DNA from: Bifiguratus adelaidae
Lineage: Eukaryota; Mucoromycota; Endogonomycetes; Endogonales
DNA: 64,000 bases
Direction: 5' to 3'
NCBI GenBank assembly: GCA_002261195.1
Contig: MVBO01000017.1
Span: 62,001-126,000, forward strand
In this document: one piece after another, positions 11,859 through 22,617 of the stretch
Numbering within the stretch: the stretch's first letter is position 1
Layout: every line of letters begins with the position of its first letter
Program-made: the position numbers and the translations under genes
Notes under the pieces: generated by a model
What the model was told of the DNA's origin: nothing
Seen by the model: the letters and a program-made list of their open reading frames with translations, nothing else
Databases searched by the model: none

Positions 11859-13896
11859 TTAATGTACTTCATCTGTTACACATCCTTCACTCGCACTCTT
11901 CACTGTCATGACATATCTGGCCAAGGCTCCTTTGGTGTACTTGAGAGGCGGAGCTGTCCAATTTTTTGCTCTTGTCTCGAACTCTTCCACAGAGACATCT
12001 GCGGAAATGCTGCGTGTTTCCGCATCAATGGTAATGGTATCCCCGTCTCGGAGGAGGGCTATGGGCCCACCGACTTGAGCCTCGGGACAAATGTGGCCGA
12101 TAATGAATCCATGCGAGGCTCCCGAGAAACGACCATCGGTAATCAAGGCAACGTCTTTGCCTAGTCCTGCACCGATGATAGCAGCAGTCGGTTTCAGCAT
12201 TTCAGGCATGCCCGGACCCCCTTTTGGACCACAGTAACGCACTACGACGACTGTTCCCTTGCTGATCTCTTTGCGCTCGAGGGCAGGCAAAATATCGTGC
12301 TCGTCATCAAAGACTTTAGCCTTGCCAACAAACCTTGTACCCTCTTTGCCTGTGATCTTGGCAACGGCACCATCGGGAGCCACATTGCCTCGAAGGATGG
12401 TCAAGTGACCCGTTTTTTTAATAGGATCAGACAGCGGTCGTACCATATCCTGGCCTTCCGTCAATCCGGGCAATTCCTCGAGGTTCTCGCGCATGGTCTT
12501 GCCGGTAACCGTCAGGCAATCTCCGTGAAGCATGTTGTTTTCCAACAGATATTTCAGCACAGCAGGAACTCCACCAATCTTGTGCAGATCAGGCATGACA
12601 TATTTGCCACTGGGTCGGATATTCGTCAGGAAGGGTGTCTTGTCTGCGATGCGTTGAAAGTCATCAATCGTCAAGGGAACACCCACAGCTCGGGCCATGG
12701 CCAGCATATGTAACACTGCATTGGTCGAGCCTCCGAGGACCATGATGAGGGTGATGGCATTTTCAAACGCTTCGCGTGTCATGATATCGGATGGGCGGAT
12801 ATTCTTCTCAATCAATATCTTGATGGCTGCCCCGGCCTTGAGACATTCTTGTGATTTGGCGTTATCTACCGCGGGCGTTGAGGAGCTGTAAGGAAGAGAC
12901 ATGCCGAGTGCTTCGATGGCGCTACCCACTACAACATTTTCAGCAATGATATACGTAAATGACAACGGGACTTACTCGTGTTGGCCGTGTACATGCCTCC
13001 ACAGGCGCCGGCCCCTGGGCAAGCATTCCTGATAATGTCCATCTTTTCTTCCTCGGAGATGAGTCCAGCGAGGTACTCGCCATTGCATTCGAGCGCATTG
13101 CCAATATCGACATCGCGTCCTGTGCACGTCTTGCCACGCAGCATCGAACCTCCGTAGATGACAATGGCTGGCCGATTCAATCGACCAATGGCCATGATCG
13201 CCCCCGGCATGTTCTTATCACATCCAGCTACATCATGTCAACAAGCGCTACCGTGGACGTGCTTCTCACTTACGTAGACATATAGTCGCATCGTACCATA
13301 AGGCAGACATTACCTGACAGCAAGCTCAATCCCAAATATCATTTAGAAGGCATACACTTACCGTCTCGATGGAATCCGCAATGATATCTCGACTGGGCAA
13401 GCTGAAGCTCATGCCACTAGTACCCATTGGCATGGCATCGCTCACACCAATCGTGTTGAAGATTTGGCCGACCAGACCAGACTTCCAGACACCTTGCTTG
13501 ACTAAAGCCGCCAGATGGTTGATGTGCATGTTGCATGGGTTACCATCGTATCCACTGTGAGTCAATTATCAGTTAGCAAGTCTGAATTGAGCGCTCTTGC
13601 ACGAGACTTACAAGCTAGCGATGCCAACCGCAGGTTTGCTGAAATCCTCATCTTTCAATCCCACAGCATACACTAAAAGCTCTCAGTATCCTAGTCTCGG
13701 ACATGGATGTGCCAGCCTTACATTGCGCTTTTCCCGCTCCAGCAGTGTCATTCTGCGTGATTTGACTGCTGTACCTGTTCAGGCCTTTCGTGTCCTTGAC
13801 TTCTGCGTCTCTCGGCGTCAACTTGTGACTAGTCGAAGGATCAGCCGTTACTCGGGACGTGACAGAGACTTACATTTTCACTTCTGCGTTAGACAT
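11859..13896 (-). CDS. ILV3: Dihydroxy-acid dehydratase (ILV3), apparently without presequence
   Basis: Third common step of isoleucine/valine synthesis: dehydration of dihydroxy-acids to 2-keto acids, using an Fe-S cluster. Seven exons: 13896-13874, 13828-13722, 13672-13612, 13554-13362, 13313-13274, 13227-12976 and 12928-11859; 581 residues. Cluster and active-site motifs are present: [31 protein letters not shown] and [11 protein letters not shown]. The N-terminus ([20 protein letters not shown]) is acidic and lacks an obvious mitochondrial targeting sequence, unusual for the main fungal enzyme, so this could be a cytosolic paralogue, or an upstream exon is missing from the model. The gene is convergent with the GT31 gene, 40 bp between stops. 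Confidence 0.92.
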
Positions 13897-14238
13897 CGGT
13901 GGAAGAGAGGGTGCCAAAGGGATGAGTAGCGGGCGCGTCGGCCAAGTCCGTCCAATTTTCTCACACTAGGGACTGAGGGAAAACCGACGTTGACCGCATA
14001 TTTCCTTTTAGGGAAATCACTCCCTTTATGGAAAGAGGTTCGGCTCATTGTTCTCGGCGAGTGTGATGCCCAAGCACGGAAACGATTCACAAACTTATTC
14101 CCAATTATGTTCAATTTTCCTGAATCGCAAAGTAGTGCAGCCATCAGACGCAAATCTGAACCGACACGACCTCACGCCCCGGTTACATTGTTACGTTTAC
14201 ACGAGAATTAAGTGAAAATAACACAAATATCGGTGACT
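13897..14238. other. Intergenic region upstream of ILV3
   Basis: Contains the presumed ILV3 promoter and the 3' side of the next minus-strand gene. I see no supported gene, and no clear CCGGnnCCGG Leu3-type site. Confidence 0.4.
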
Positions 14239-15626
14239 CTAGTACACCCTTGGACCGGACATGTCCACGTCATGGAAGTTGCCATCCTGTGGATCGAGAC
14301 GACCCATAGGGGGAAGCACGTAAGTATGGGAAGCATAAGCCATTTCGGGATGAGAAGGTTGCGGAGACCCGTGCCCTTCCTGGTTAGAAAGACGACTGCC
14401 TCTTGAAGAGATGGAACGAAGAGAAGCAGAGCGAGGGATCTTTGCAATGGCAGCTGCGACAACATCGCGGAATGATTGTTGACTGTACTGATTTGGCGGA
14501 GTATCAAATTCATTGTCCATGCCCAGGAAATTTCGCTGGCGGGCGCGTTCTCTGGATTTGTGCGCCAATAAACCAGCCAGACCGATTGCAGCGACAGCAC
14601 CAACACCAAGACCGACACCAAGACCAAGCGCCGTGTTTGGTGGATTGGATTGAACACTGGAGGTTTGAACCATATTTACTTCAGGGGAAGTGATAGAGCT
14701 CACCAAAGAGGGCAAAGAAGGAGAGATTGACGTTGGCAGGCTAACAGAGGACGATGACGGCAGCACAAGTGAGCTGGCAGACGAAAGATACGTTGACGAT
14801 GCTGCAGCGGAAACAATCTCAGCGCTGGATACCGTGGTCTGTGCCGCCTTTACTTGGGTTTCGACTTTGGACGGTTGAACTTTCACCTGACTGACCTTGT
14901 GCGTTTCCTTGCTCTTAGTAGCGGACGCATGATGTGTTGATTTCGAATGTCCAGCGTCCTTTTTGCTTGTTGATTTTGCTGCAGAGTGAGTCGCATGCTT
15001 GGAGGAAGCATGGTGAGAGCTATGGTGTCCCTGCTTGTGTGGTGTAGCAGAAGCACGATGTGTACTCTTGTGCTGCGTAGCCGACAGCTTAGGCGTATGG
15101 GAAGCTCCGTGGCCACCCTGGTCAGAATGGCCTGAATAACCGTGGCTAGTGTAGTGGCCATGACCCCCACTCGTATGCGAGTGACCATGAGATCCATGAT
15201 GACTTGAAAGCGACGTCGCTTTGGGGAGGTGGCTAGAACTGTGATCGGGGTGAGCGCTCACGGAATGAGGGTAATTCGAAGCCTTGGAGGACTTGTGATA
15301 CGCAACATGATGTGAAGCAGTCGCATTGTGGTGCGTCTGGGCATGCTCCTGTTTGATTTTTTTGAGTTTCTTGCGGAGCTCAGCTCGTTCTGTACTGTTC
15401 AAATGGTGATGACCCACATGATGGTAGTGGGCATGATGAGTAGAAGTCGCTTTCACAGCCTTCGTTGTCGTAGTTTCTATAAGTTATCAAAATACAGGTC
15501 AATTAATGAGCTCCCGAGCCAAAAGATGCACAATCTCAAATGTGTGTTACCTTGGTGGCCGGCAGCCTGACTCGCACCCGCAAAGACCAGCAGGACTGCA
15601 ATCAGCAAAAAGTAAAAGCTCTTCAT
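14239..15626 (-). CDS. Histidine-rich, mucin-like single-pass membrane protein
   Basis: Not matched to a named family. Two exons, 15626-15551 and 15476-14239, give 437 residues. A clear signal peptide (FYFLLIAVLLVFAGASQA) is encoded by exon 1. The ectodomain, residues about 30-190, is dominated by His with Ser, Thr, Gly and Lys (HHAHYHHVGHHH, HHGSHGHSHTSGGHGHYTSH). It is followed by a Ser/Thr/Val stalk like an O-glycosylated mucin. One membrane helix (ALGLGVGLGVGAVAAIGLAGLL) leads to a basic stop-transfer KSRERARQR and a Ser-rich cytosolic tail of about 100 residues. The layout resembles fungal wall-stress sensors, but there is no WSC domain; the His blocks suggest metal or pH sensing (inference). 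Confidence 0.75.
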
Positions 15627-15994
15627 GTCCAAGAGTCCAGCTCGCACGTCTGTGAAGGTCCAGAGACAGAGGTAGCAAGTTGTAAGGGACGGGGAGCGCG
15701 ATGAGCCGCCAACCTGGCGCCTAACACTATAAAGGAGTGGGAAGGGAAGAAGAACTCAATATCAGCGCAAGGAATCAAAGAATGTAATCCAATGCGCAGT
15801 AAGCTCGCCAAAAGGCCTAACAAGCCTACCAAACACGTCTCCTGTTGCTCAACAAGAAGAAAGAAGAAAGAAGGAAGAAGGTGGGTGCATGGAGAGAGGT
15901 AGAGGGAGTCCTAAATTAGGAAATTTACTTATTGGCTTTCTCTGTGGTATTTTTAGCCGTCGATCACGCTCTTTGCATACACAATCTGTTGACG
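15627..15994. promoter_or_regulatory. Shared upstream region of two divergent surface-protein genes
   Basis: Lies between the His-rich mucin (-) and the GPI-type protein (+), so it must hold both promoters. A purine-rich AAGAAAGAAGAAAG-type run sits at about 15850-15880. No other signal was recognised. Confidence 0.4.
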
Positions 15995-16549
15995 ATGGCA
16001 TTCGGTTTGTTGTTGCTGTGCTTGTTGCCGCTTGTGCTGGCTGGCACAACGCAGCCCGCAACACATTTGTCGGAAGCCAATTCCCATTCCACTCATTTAA
16101 TCGGGTCAACAACGCGTCATGTCACGCACGCACCCGGAGTCGCTCTTCTTTCGTCGGTGTCGGCGAGCATTCGGCCAATTCCTACGCTCTTTACCAGATG
16201 GCCTTCTATTCAATCCCACTCCGCAACGGCGAGTAGCCATTCTGCTTCCGTCTCGGTGATCCCAACGTACACTCAATCCTCATTGGCGGCCATGCAAACA
16301 TTCACTCAGCAAGCTAGCTCATTTGTGGATGGTGCAAGTACGACATTGACGCAACCGCCCGTTGCGACAACAACGAGCACATCCCATGAAGCAAACGGTC
16401 CGATGGTTGTCGTTAAAACAATCTATGGACCAGCCGAAGGAACGCAAGGTGTCGATCTCAATAATCTCGCTGCTTCGTCTGCTCAGCGTTTTTCAAGCGC
16501 CTTGTTTATGATAGGCTTGGTCAGCGCCATTGGCTTGATCATATTTTAG
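15995..16549 (+). CDS. Small Ser/Thr-rich GPI-type cell-surface protein
   Basis: Intronless; 184 residues from the ATG at 15995. That ATG is preferred over one 63 bases upstream because it places MAFGLLLLCLLPLVLAG, a standard signal peptide, at the start. The middle is rich in Ser, Thr and His with no recognised domain. The C-terminus is a hydrophobic segment (ALFMIGLVSAIGLIIF) running to the stop with small residues just before it, as in GPI-attachment signals. It is divergent from the His-rich mucin gene, suggesting shared control of two surface proteins (inference). Confidence 0.7.
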   Translation: MAFGLLLLCLLPLVLAGTTQPATHLSEANSHSTHLIGSTTRHVTHAPGVALLSSVSASIRPIPTLFTRWPSIQSHSATASSHSASVSVIPTYTQSSLAAMQTFTQQASSFVDGASTTLTQPPVATTTSTSHEANGPMVVVKTIYGPAEGTQGVDLNNLAASSAQRFSSALFMIGLVSAIGLIIF

Positions 16550-16594
16550 GGTGGTACAGTCATTGAAAACAAATAATAGAGCCTGCATCTAGAA

Positions 16595-17271
16595 TCAAAG
16601 TTCATAACTGGTTGAGCTAAAAGCATACCGAAAGCTTTGAACTTCTCCGTCCTTTGCATCCGTTTTAAAGTATGCTTTACTACCGTCCTGCAGTTCTGGA
16701 GGAAGCTCAAAAGATCCCTCCACCGGCACGATATCCCATGTTTGATTGGCGTGCTCACCATCAGCAGGTTTTGCGGCGTACAAAAGCACCTGGGTCCCTG
16801 AAAGATCCGAATCTCCCCGCACGTCTAGGCATAGCCAGTTGTCCCGGGGAATGGTGGGTGGAGTGGTAGCTGATAGGATATACCCAGTCTCCTGATCATA
16901 CATCCATTGTTGATTTGAGGTACCCATGATTTTCCGATTGTATTGAATCAGTCGACGGTCCGACTTTACATCGCCTCCTGATACATCCATAACTAGAGCA
17001 AGTTCAGTCAATGCAATGCATCTGCTGCTTGACTCACCATAGCCGGATCCGCGATTGATGAGAAATCCCTTGTGGTATCGCCATCGCTGACTCAAATCAT
17101 GGTTCTGTCGCGGTTCCTGCATAATCAACTTTGCACCTGGCTAGTTGCATGTTAAGCGAACGCACCATGACACATCATTCGCCTTGCCTTTATACTCTGG
17201 TCCTCTACATCAATCACATAACCCGTCTTTCGACTCCTGATCGTGAACTCGGTCGCAGGAAATCCGTCCAT
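16595..17271 (-). CDS. Ricin-B-fold (beta-trefoil) lectin-like protein
   Basis: Carbohydrate-binding beta-trefoil domain with no attached catalytic or toxin chain. Three exons: 17271-17188, 17140-17038 and 16992-16595; 194 residues. The three trefoil lobes are marked by QxW-type motifs: LSQRWRY, SNQQWMYD and ANQTWDIV; each lobe starts with a GYVIDV/NWLCLDV-like strand. No signal peptide is seen, so it is probably intracellular or secreted non-classically. Intron 1 (17187-17141) has a GC donor (AAG|GCAAGG) instead of GT; splicing there is needed to join TGYVIDVEDQSIK to GAKLIMQEPRQ. Confidence 0.82.
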
Positions 17272-17503
17272 TCATGAAAACAATGCAAATTGGGGTCTGC
17301 AGAACGAGGGCATTGAGCATTGTTGAGGCCCATTCAATGATCATTGGCTACGAGAATAGATAGGCATAAGAGATGAAGCCCATGTCGATGCCCAATGCTA
17401 CTCTCCAGTCTAAGCAAAGCCCTTGTCGTCTCCACTCGCGCTCTAGAAATTTCCACCATGCATGGATAAAAAGGTGCTATTGTTCTTTGTGGCATGATTG
17501 ACC

Positions 17504-19427
17504 ATGGGCGTAGATTACTACAAAGTATTGGGCATCGAGGTCAACGCGGCGCCAGAAGATATCAAAAAAGCATATAGGAAACTTGCGTTGAAGTGGCATC
17601 CCGACAAGAACCCAGGAAACGATCAGGCAGCGGAAAAGGTAAGAACAAGGACTATCTTGTCATGACGAGGCAAAGTAACGTACGTTCTACAGTTTAAAGA
17701 GATTAGCCATGCGTATGAGGTGCTTTGCGACCGTGAGTAGTGAATAGTCTAACCATACGGTTCCAGACGCTCATGTTAGTGTTTTTCAGCTCAAAAACGT
17801 CAAATCTATGATTCCTACGGAGAAGACGACCTGACTGGCGGAGCGTCTGGTGGCAGTGGAGGACCTGCCTACGAGGACGCTTATACCACTCACTTTCAGG
17901 TATGTAGCGCTTCATGTAATATATGCGCGCGCGCCTTTTTTTGTCTAACTGGTCCTAGTTTCACGATCCCGTCGACATTTTCCGTCAATTCTTTGGTGGC
18001 CGAGATCCTTTTGCAGACATGATGGGCGGCAATGACATGTTTCATGCATTCATGGGTGGCCCAAGTAGTCGTCGGACACGCGTGTATGAGGAGCAGGAGG
18101 ATCCATTCTTTCGTCGAGGATTCCCATCTGTTTTCGGTGGTGGGATGATGGGTGGGTTTCCTTCCATGTTTGATGATGACTTCTTTGGTCATCCTATGGG
18201 TATGGGTATGGGAGGCATGGGTGGTGGATCCAGCTTCAGCTTTTCTTCCTCATCTGGCTTTGGAGGAGGTAGTTCGACAAGTACTAGCATAACGACAACT
18301 ATTGTGAACGGCGTCCCGCAAACTGTCCACATCACAGAAGTGAGGAACGCACAGGTAAGACACTAGATATCTGTACGCGTGACGTCCGCTCAAGATTTGC
18401 CGTGTAGGGAGTGACTCGGACCGAAGAATACAGTGATGGTCGAAAGCGCGTGTTCGTCAATGGTATCGAGCAAGCAGCTACGATCCAAGACAATCCTGAT
18501 CATTCAGTGCGCGAAAACATTCGATATCGATGGTCTCGCTCACCCTCGCAAGCAAACACTCAATCGCCTGCGGATAGCCTGGGACCCGACATCTACCTCG
18601 ATCGTGACGAGTCATTGGGACAAGATCCAGACGAATTTATAAGACAGCAGCAGGAAGAGTACCGTCGTTTCGAGAGAATGCAAAGAGAACGTGAACAACA
18701 GCGACAAGCAAGCAAAGAAGCAGCCCAGACTCCGTCGGACCAGCAGACACAACAAGACAATCATCAAAAGAAAGGTGGGCATCGTATTGAGGATGAGGAT
18801 CTGTCTACTTTTGAGTCAAATCCTCCTCTGGACGATTTTCGTGACTCTGCCTTCACCGCCTATCCTTTTGCCATGACAACATCAGATGCAGCGAAGTCCA
18901 ATATCGTATTTGACAATCATCAAGAAGTACAGTCTCCCGTTGGTAAGGGTCATGAATATCCCTACCACATACCTTCATCACTCGACGATGTGAAAGAGGA
19001 TGAGATTGAATCCGAAACCTCTGGCTTTGATGGTCATCGAATACTATCGCCAGAGGGCGCCGAACCAAAACATTACGAAACAAGCATACCACCCGAAATC
19101 AACGACTCGTCGGTACCATCTTTGACAACTCGCAAGCGACCACATAGCCCAGACATTACTGCGGAAGCGCTTCCACCTCACAAAAGACTGCGTGGCACAT
19201 CGACGGCGCCTAGCGTCTCCGCATTAGATACCCTTGGAGCGCGTACTACCCCCAAAGTCGACATTGTAGATTTGACGAGCGATCAAGAGGACACTTCCCC
19301 GATCAACGACCATCATCCCGAAATCAGCATCGAACAAACATGGGAACCAGGATCATCCTATGCCTTTCCCGAATCTCCCACACCATCTCCACCCATCATT
19401 TCGGCTTCCACAGAACCTTGGCCATAA
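17504..19427 (+). CDS. J-domain co-chaperone of DNAJB6/DNAJB2 type with long C-terminal extension
   Basis: Hsp70 co-chaperone. Five exons: 17504-17638, 17693-17732, 17790-17899, 17959-18354 and 18408-19427; 566 residues. The J domain is complete ([20 protein letters not shown], with HPD in [10 protein letters not shown]). A Gly/Phe/Met-rich linker follows, then a Ser-rich block ([20 protein letters not shown]) and [16 protein letters not shown]...[11 protein letters not shown], the layout of the anti-aggregation C-domain of animal DNAJB6. Unlike DNAJB6, about 300 more residues follow: a Glu/Arg/Gln helix and a long acidic, Pro/Ser-rich, probably disordered tail containing RKRPHSP and [12 protein letters not shown]; the latter (hydrophobic V-D-L-T) resembles a SUMO-interaction motif. 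Confidence 0.9.
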
Positions 19428-19740
19428 CTTTCCTGTTGAGCTGGATCTGCCTATGTTGTTGCGGCAAAAGAGCATTTTGGCGGTGAAACGTAGACGGATG
19501 TGTATAGACTAGACATTTAAATTTGCTTTTTCTCAGTTTGCATGTGGACTGACTATTTCTTTCTCCAGGAGGTTTTTGGAGTCGCTTATTCCACTATCAC
19601 GACAAGAACTAGAGTGTAACATTGGCATCATCTGACTGTATATTCCCCCCTCATTGTATATTGGCGTCAATGCGCAAGGTATAAATATTTGATGTGTATG
19701 AACGCGCCATGTTATTAGGTTGTAAAGAAGAAATACACGA
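19428..19740. other. Convergent intergenic region
   Basis: 3' flanks of the J-protein gene (+) and the fucosyltransferase-like gene (-). No coding frame with support; AT-richer than its neighbours. Confidence 0.4.
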
Positions 19741-21643
19741 TCACCAGTGATCAAACACGTTTAACAGAGCGTCTTCAGTGTTCAATGGCGTCTGTGACAG
19801 ATCCAAGTCGTCATCGTCGTCATCGTCTTCATCCTCCCCACCTACTCTCTCCTCGTTCTCCTCATAATCTTGCGTCAAGTCTTCGTCGTCCTGTGGAATG
19901 TCTTCTCGGTCCATTTGTTCCTGACGCTCATTGACGATTTGTGCGGTGAAGGAAGATGTCTTGCTGCATCCTCTAGGTCCACCCACAAAATAAGTGGCCC
20001 TCATCGCCATCAGCTTGTCCAGAATGCCCAAGAGACCTGGATCAAAATCATGCGATCCGACTTGGAAAGGTAGGAGCTCATGTTGTTCAAAGAGGCCTTG
20101 CTCTACGATGGGTTCCGGCATGGCGTCTTGCTCTCCTTCCTGTTCCTGTTCATCCAGAGGCGAGTCCACGCCCATGTTCTCGTCAGGAATGGTCGCGCCA
20201 TCTTCCTCCACCACTTGTTCACCTGTCTGCACAGATTGAGCTGCCATCATCTCGTCGTAGAGCATGTTGAAGGTCTTGAAGGAAGGCACATTCTCTTTGA
20301 AGATTTCGAAAGCTTCGCGATGATCTGGCTCCACTTGGTTCAGCTTCCAAGTGTAGGATCGAGAGAAGCCACCTTCAACAGGGTAATCAGTGGCTAGGTA
20401 TACATTGGGTATGTTGTATAGGGTTTGGACCTCTTGTAGATGCGTGACAAGCCTTGAGGCACAGGAAGGGAGATTGCTGGGATCCATTGTCTCCATACCT
20501 GTAAGAACCGATTCGAGTGAGCCATAACTCCATCAATCCATGTATTCAACACCTACGCCAATGAACCGCAACAAAAGGGCGAAATCGCTCGGCGACTTGA
20601 TTAGCGAGCTCAAATAAGCTTGCCTCATAATTGAGCGCTTGGCCGGCAATGGGAACGTCCATGAAGCCAGTTCGCATGGACCACTGCACTAGGAGAACAT
20701 CGGCAGTTTGACCACGCGTGGATTGAGACGCTCCAAAGGCCCTGTTGTGCGTCGTTAAAGCATTGATGATACTCTCCCTTGTCTCTACAACACCCTTTTG
20801 GGATCGATGAAAATCCACGGGAGCGTAGTAGGATATAGTCTGATAATCCTCGTATTCGAAAGGAAATTCGGTGATGGGAAGGCAGAATTGCTTGAGAAGT
20901 TTGTCGAGTTTTGGAGGCTTGGGAGGTTGCCAGTTTGGCGGCTTGTCTTTGGGTTCGCGGTCAAGAATGACGAATTGTGCTGTCGTGTCATCACCGCGTT
21001 CCAACATCCAGTTTGTAAAATCAGATTGTGTAATATAGCTAAAATAAGGGGCGTACTCATCGAGTGTATCGCTTGCAAAGTAGTGTGAGAATGGGTATTT
21101 TTGACATGTGCCTAAACGGGATTTTGACGTGTTGGGTAATACCACAACTCGTCCTAATCGCCCAGCGAGAAGAGCGAGTTGTTGAAAATGAATTTGCGCT
21201 TTTGATTCTTGCTCCGAGAGAAAGACTGGAAAGAGAAATTTGCATGGAGATTGTCCACAATACTTAAGATCAATGGGATTTTGGGTATTGACATGAGAAT
21301 GATGCTTGAGATGATTATGGCCAGCATGTCGCGGGGGTTCGGCGGTGAAAGGATCCTCTTTGGTTTCGTCCACAAAGTTTGGTGTGCCAACATATCCGGT
21401 AAAGGCATCATCTGTATCCTGAGGACCGTATTGGAGATCCACCTGAGGACTATCCCTCCGCCTTAGCGATACGGTATGCGGTAATAGGTTCCAGCATAGC
21501 GTGAGGCCGCAGACTACGAAAACATATATCCACCGATGCGACAACCGTGACGACCCAGCGGGTCCTCTAAGAGGATTTGAAGCTTTCCGTTTGTGATTCT
21601 TGTATGATGGCAGTATCGCTGACCGTGGTTGTTTGTTGTACAT
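19741..21643 (-). CDS. Fungal O-fucosyltransferase-like type II membrane protein
   Basis: Two exons, 21643-20557 and 20498-19741, give 614 residues; the ATG at 21643 is the first in frame. One signal anchor (WIYVFVVCGLTLCWNLL, about residues 35-51) follows a basic tail. In the lumenal part, LVQWSMRTGF and FVAVHWRMETMD (the exon junction lies inside HWRM) resemble the nucleotide-sugar-binding HWR(x)E region of GDP-fucose O-fucosyltransferases, and VYLATDYPVEGG matches the later conserved strand. The enzymatic role is inferred. The C-terminus ends in a run of about 30 Asp/Glu-rich residues (EDEDDDDDDDLDL), odd for a Golgi enzyme. A long acidic insert splits the end of the catalytic region. Confidence 0.65.
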
Positions 21644-21774
21644 GAGCTCGCGCGAAAGCAACGAAGAAATGCCAGAAAGCACAATCAATGAGCGTTTCCA
21701 AATATAGAAGTGGCGCTCGGTGGCGTTGTGTCACCATCCTTCGAGAAAAGCCGCGCCCAGGGGAACGCTTGCCT

Positions 21775-21800
21775 CACACACACACTCTCTCTCTCTCTTC
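21775..21800 (+). repeat. Compound (CA)n(CT)n microsatellite in a 5' leader
   Basis: About five CA units run directly into about eight CT units, ending a few bases before the start codon at 21805. A pyrimidine-rich leader is common in highly expressed fungal genes. Confidence 0.75.
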
Positions 21801-21804
21801 TATC

Positions 21805-22523
21805 ATGAAGTCTGTCTTGGTTGCTGCGCTTTTTGCTGTGGGTGTCTTGGCTCAATCGCCCAATGCACCTGTTACTGCTCCTCAAAAGAACTACAATGTC
21901 ACTAGGCCTTATGCGAACTGTAGGTGTGATTGGCTGATTGGTTTCAGGTACTGACCTGAGGTCTTAGATCCCTATGTTATTGGTCAGATTTTGCCTTGCG
22001 TCTACGATCTCTTGAATGTAGACACCTCGTCTCTGCAATTGACTATCACCTTGAGCCAAGCCAATAACGCTTCCGCTCCTCCCTATGTGATTACGAATAA
22101 TGCCGATGTTAGCAAGACCGCTCAGTGGCTCCAATCCTCCGGTAACGTTAGCTTTTGGTAAGTCACGCGTGGAAGTTCTGCTGGAAGGATGTCTCACTCT
22201 GCACCAGGGAGCATCAAATTAACTACAATATTCCCACCAATGCTACGGCCGGAAATTATGTGGTGACCTACACCGACACAAGCACCCAGACTTACGTGAA
22301 GATTCCCATCACCATCAACGCCGCCGTGTCCGCAACCATGATTCCCTCCATGGCATCGGCCTCGGGATCGGCTTCGGCTTCCAGCGGGGGCGCTTCCGGA
22401 TCCGGCACGGGTGCTATTCCACAAGCTTCTGGAAACTCGCTTTCCGGTGCTTCTGGTTTGCGTTTGTCCATCGCCGCCGGTGCGGTCACCGCTGTAGCCG
22501 GCATCTTTATTGCTCTCTTTTAA
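21805..22523 (+). CDS. GPI-anchored Ser/Ala-rich wall protein (KRE9/KNH-like N-terminal fold)
   Basis: Three exons: 21805-21919, 21968-22157 and 22208-22523; 206 residues. Signal peptide MKSVLVAALFAVGVLAQ. The ectodomain (about residues 18-125) has strands such as YVIGQILPCVYDLLNV, NVSFWEHQINYNIP and AGNYVVTYTDTSTQTYVKIPITI, like the Ser-Thr-rich GPI-anchored membrane family that includes Kre9/Knh1-type N-domains. A Ser/Ala/Gly linker follows, then a hydrophobic C-terminus (LSIAAGAVTAVAGIFIALF) typical of a GPI signal. Expected at plasma membrane or wall. The family assignment is from pattern only; the secretion signals are clear. Confidence 0.75.
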
Positions 22524-22617
22524 TCACGAATAGGACATTCTGATTCTTTCATCATGTCATGCAATCTGTTTCAATACACGCTTTATTATGCACGCTTCGT
22601 ACTTTATACAGTGATGT

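Noticed and set aside
16595-17271. Ricin-like toxin gene
   Set aside because: Only the carbohydrate-binding beta-trefoil is present; there is no ribosome-inactivating chain or signal peptide.
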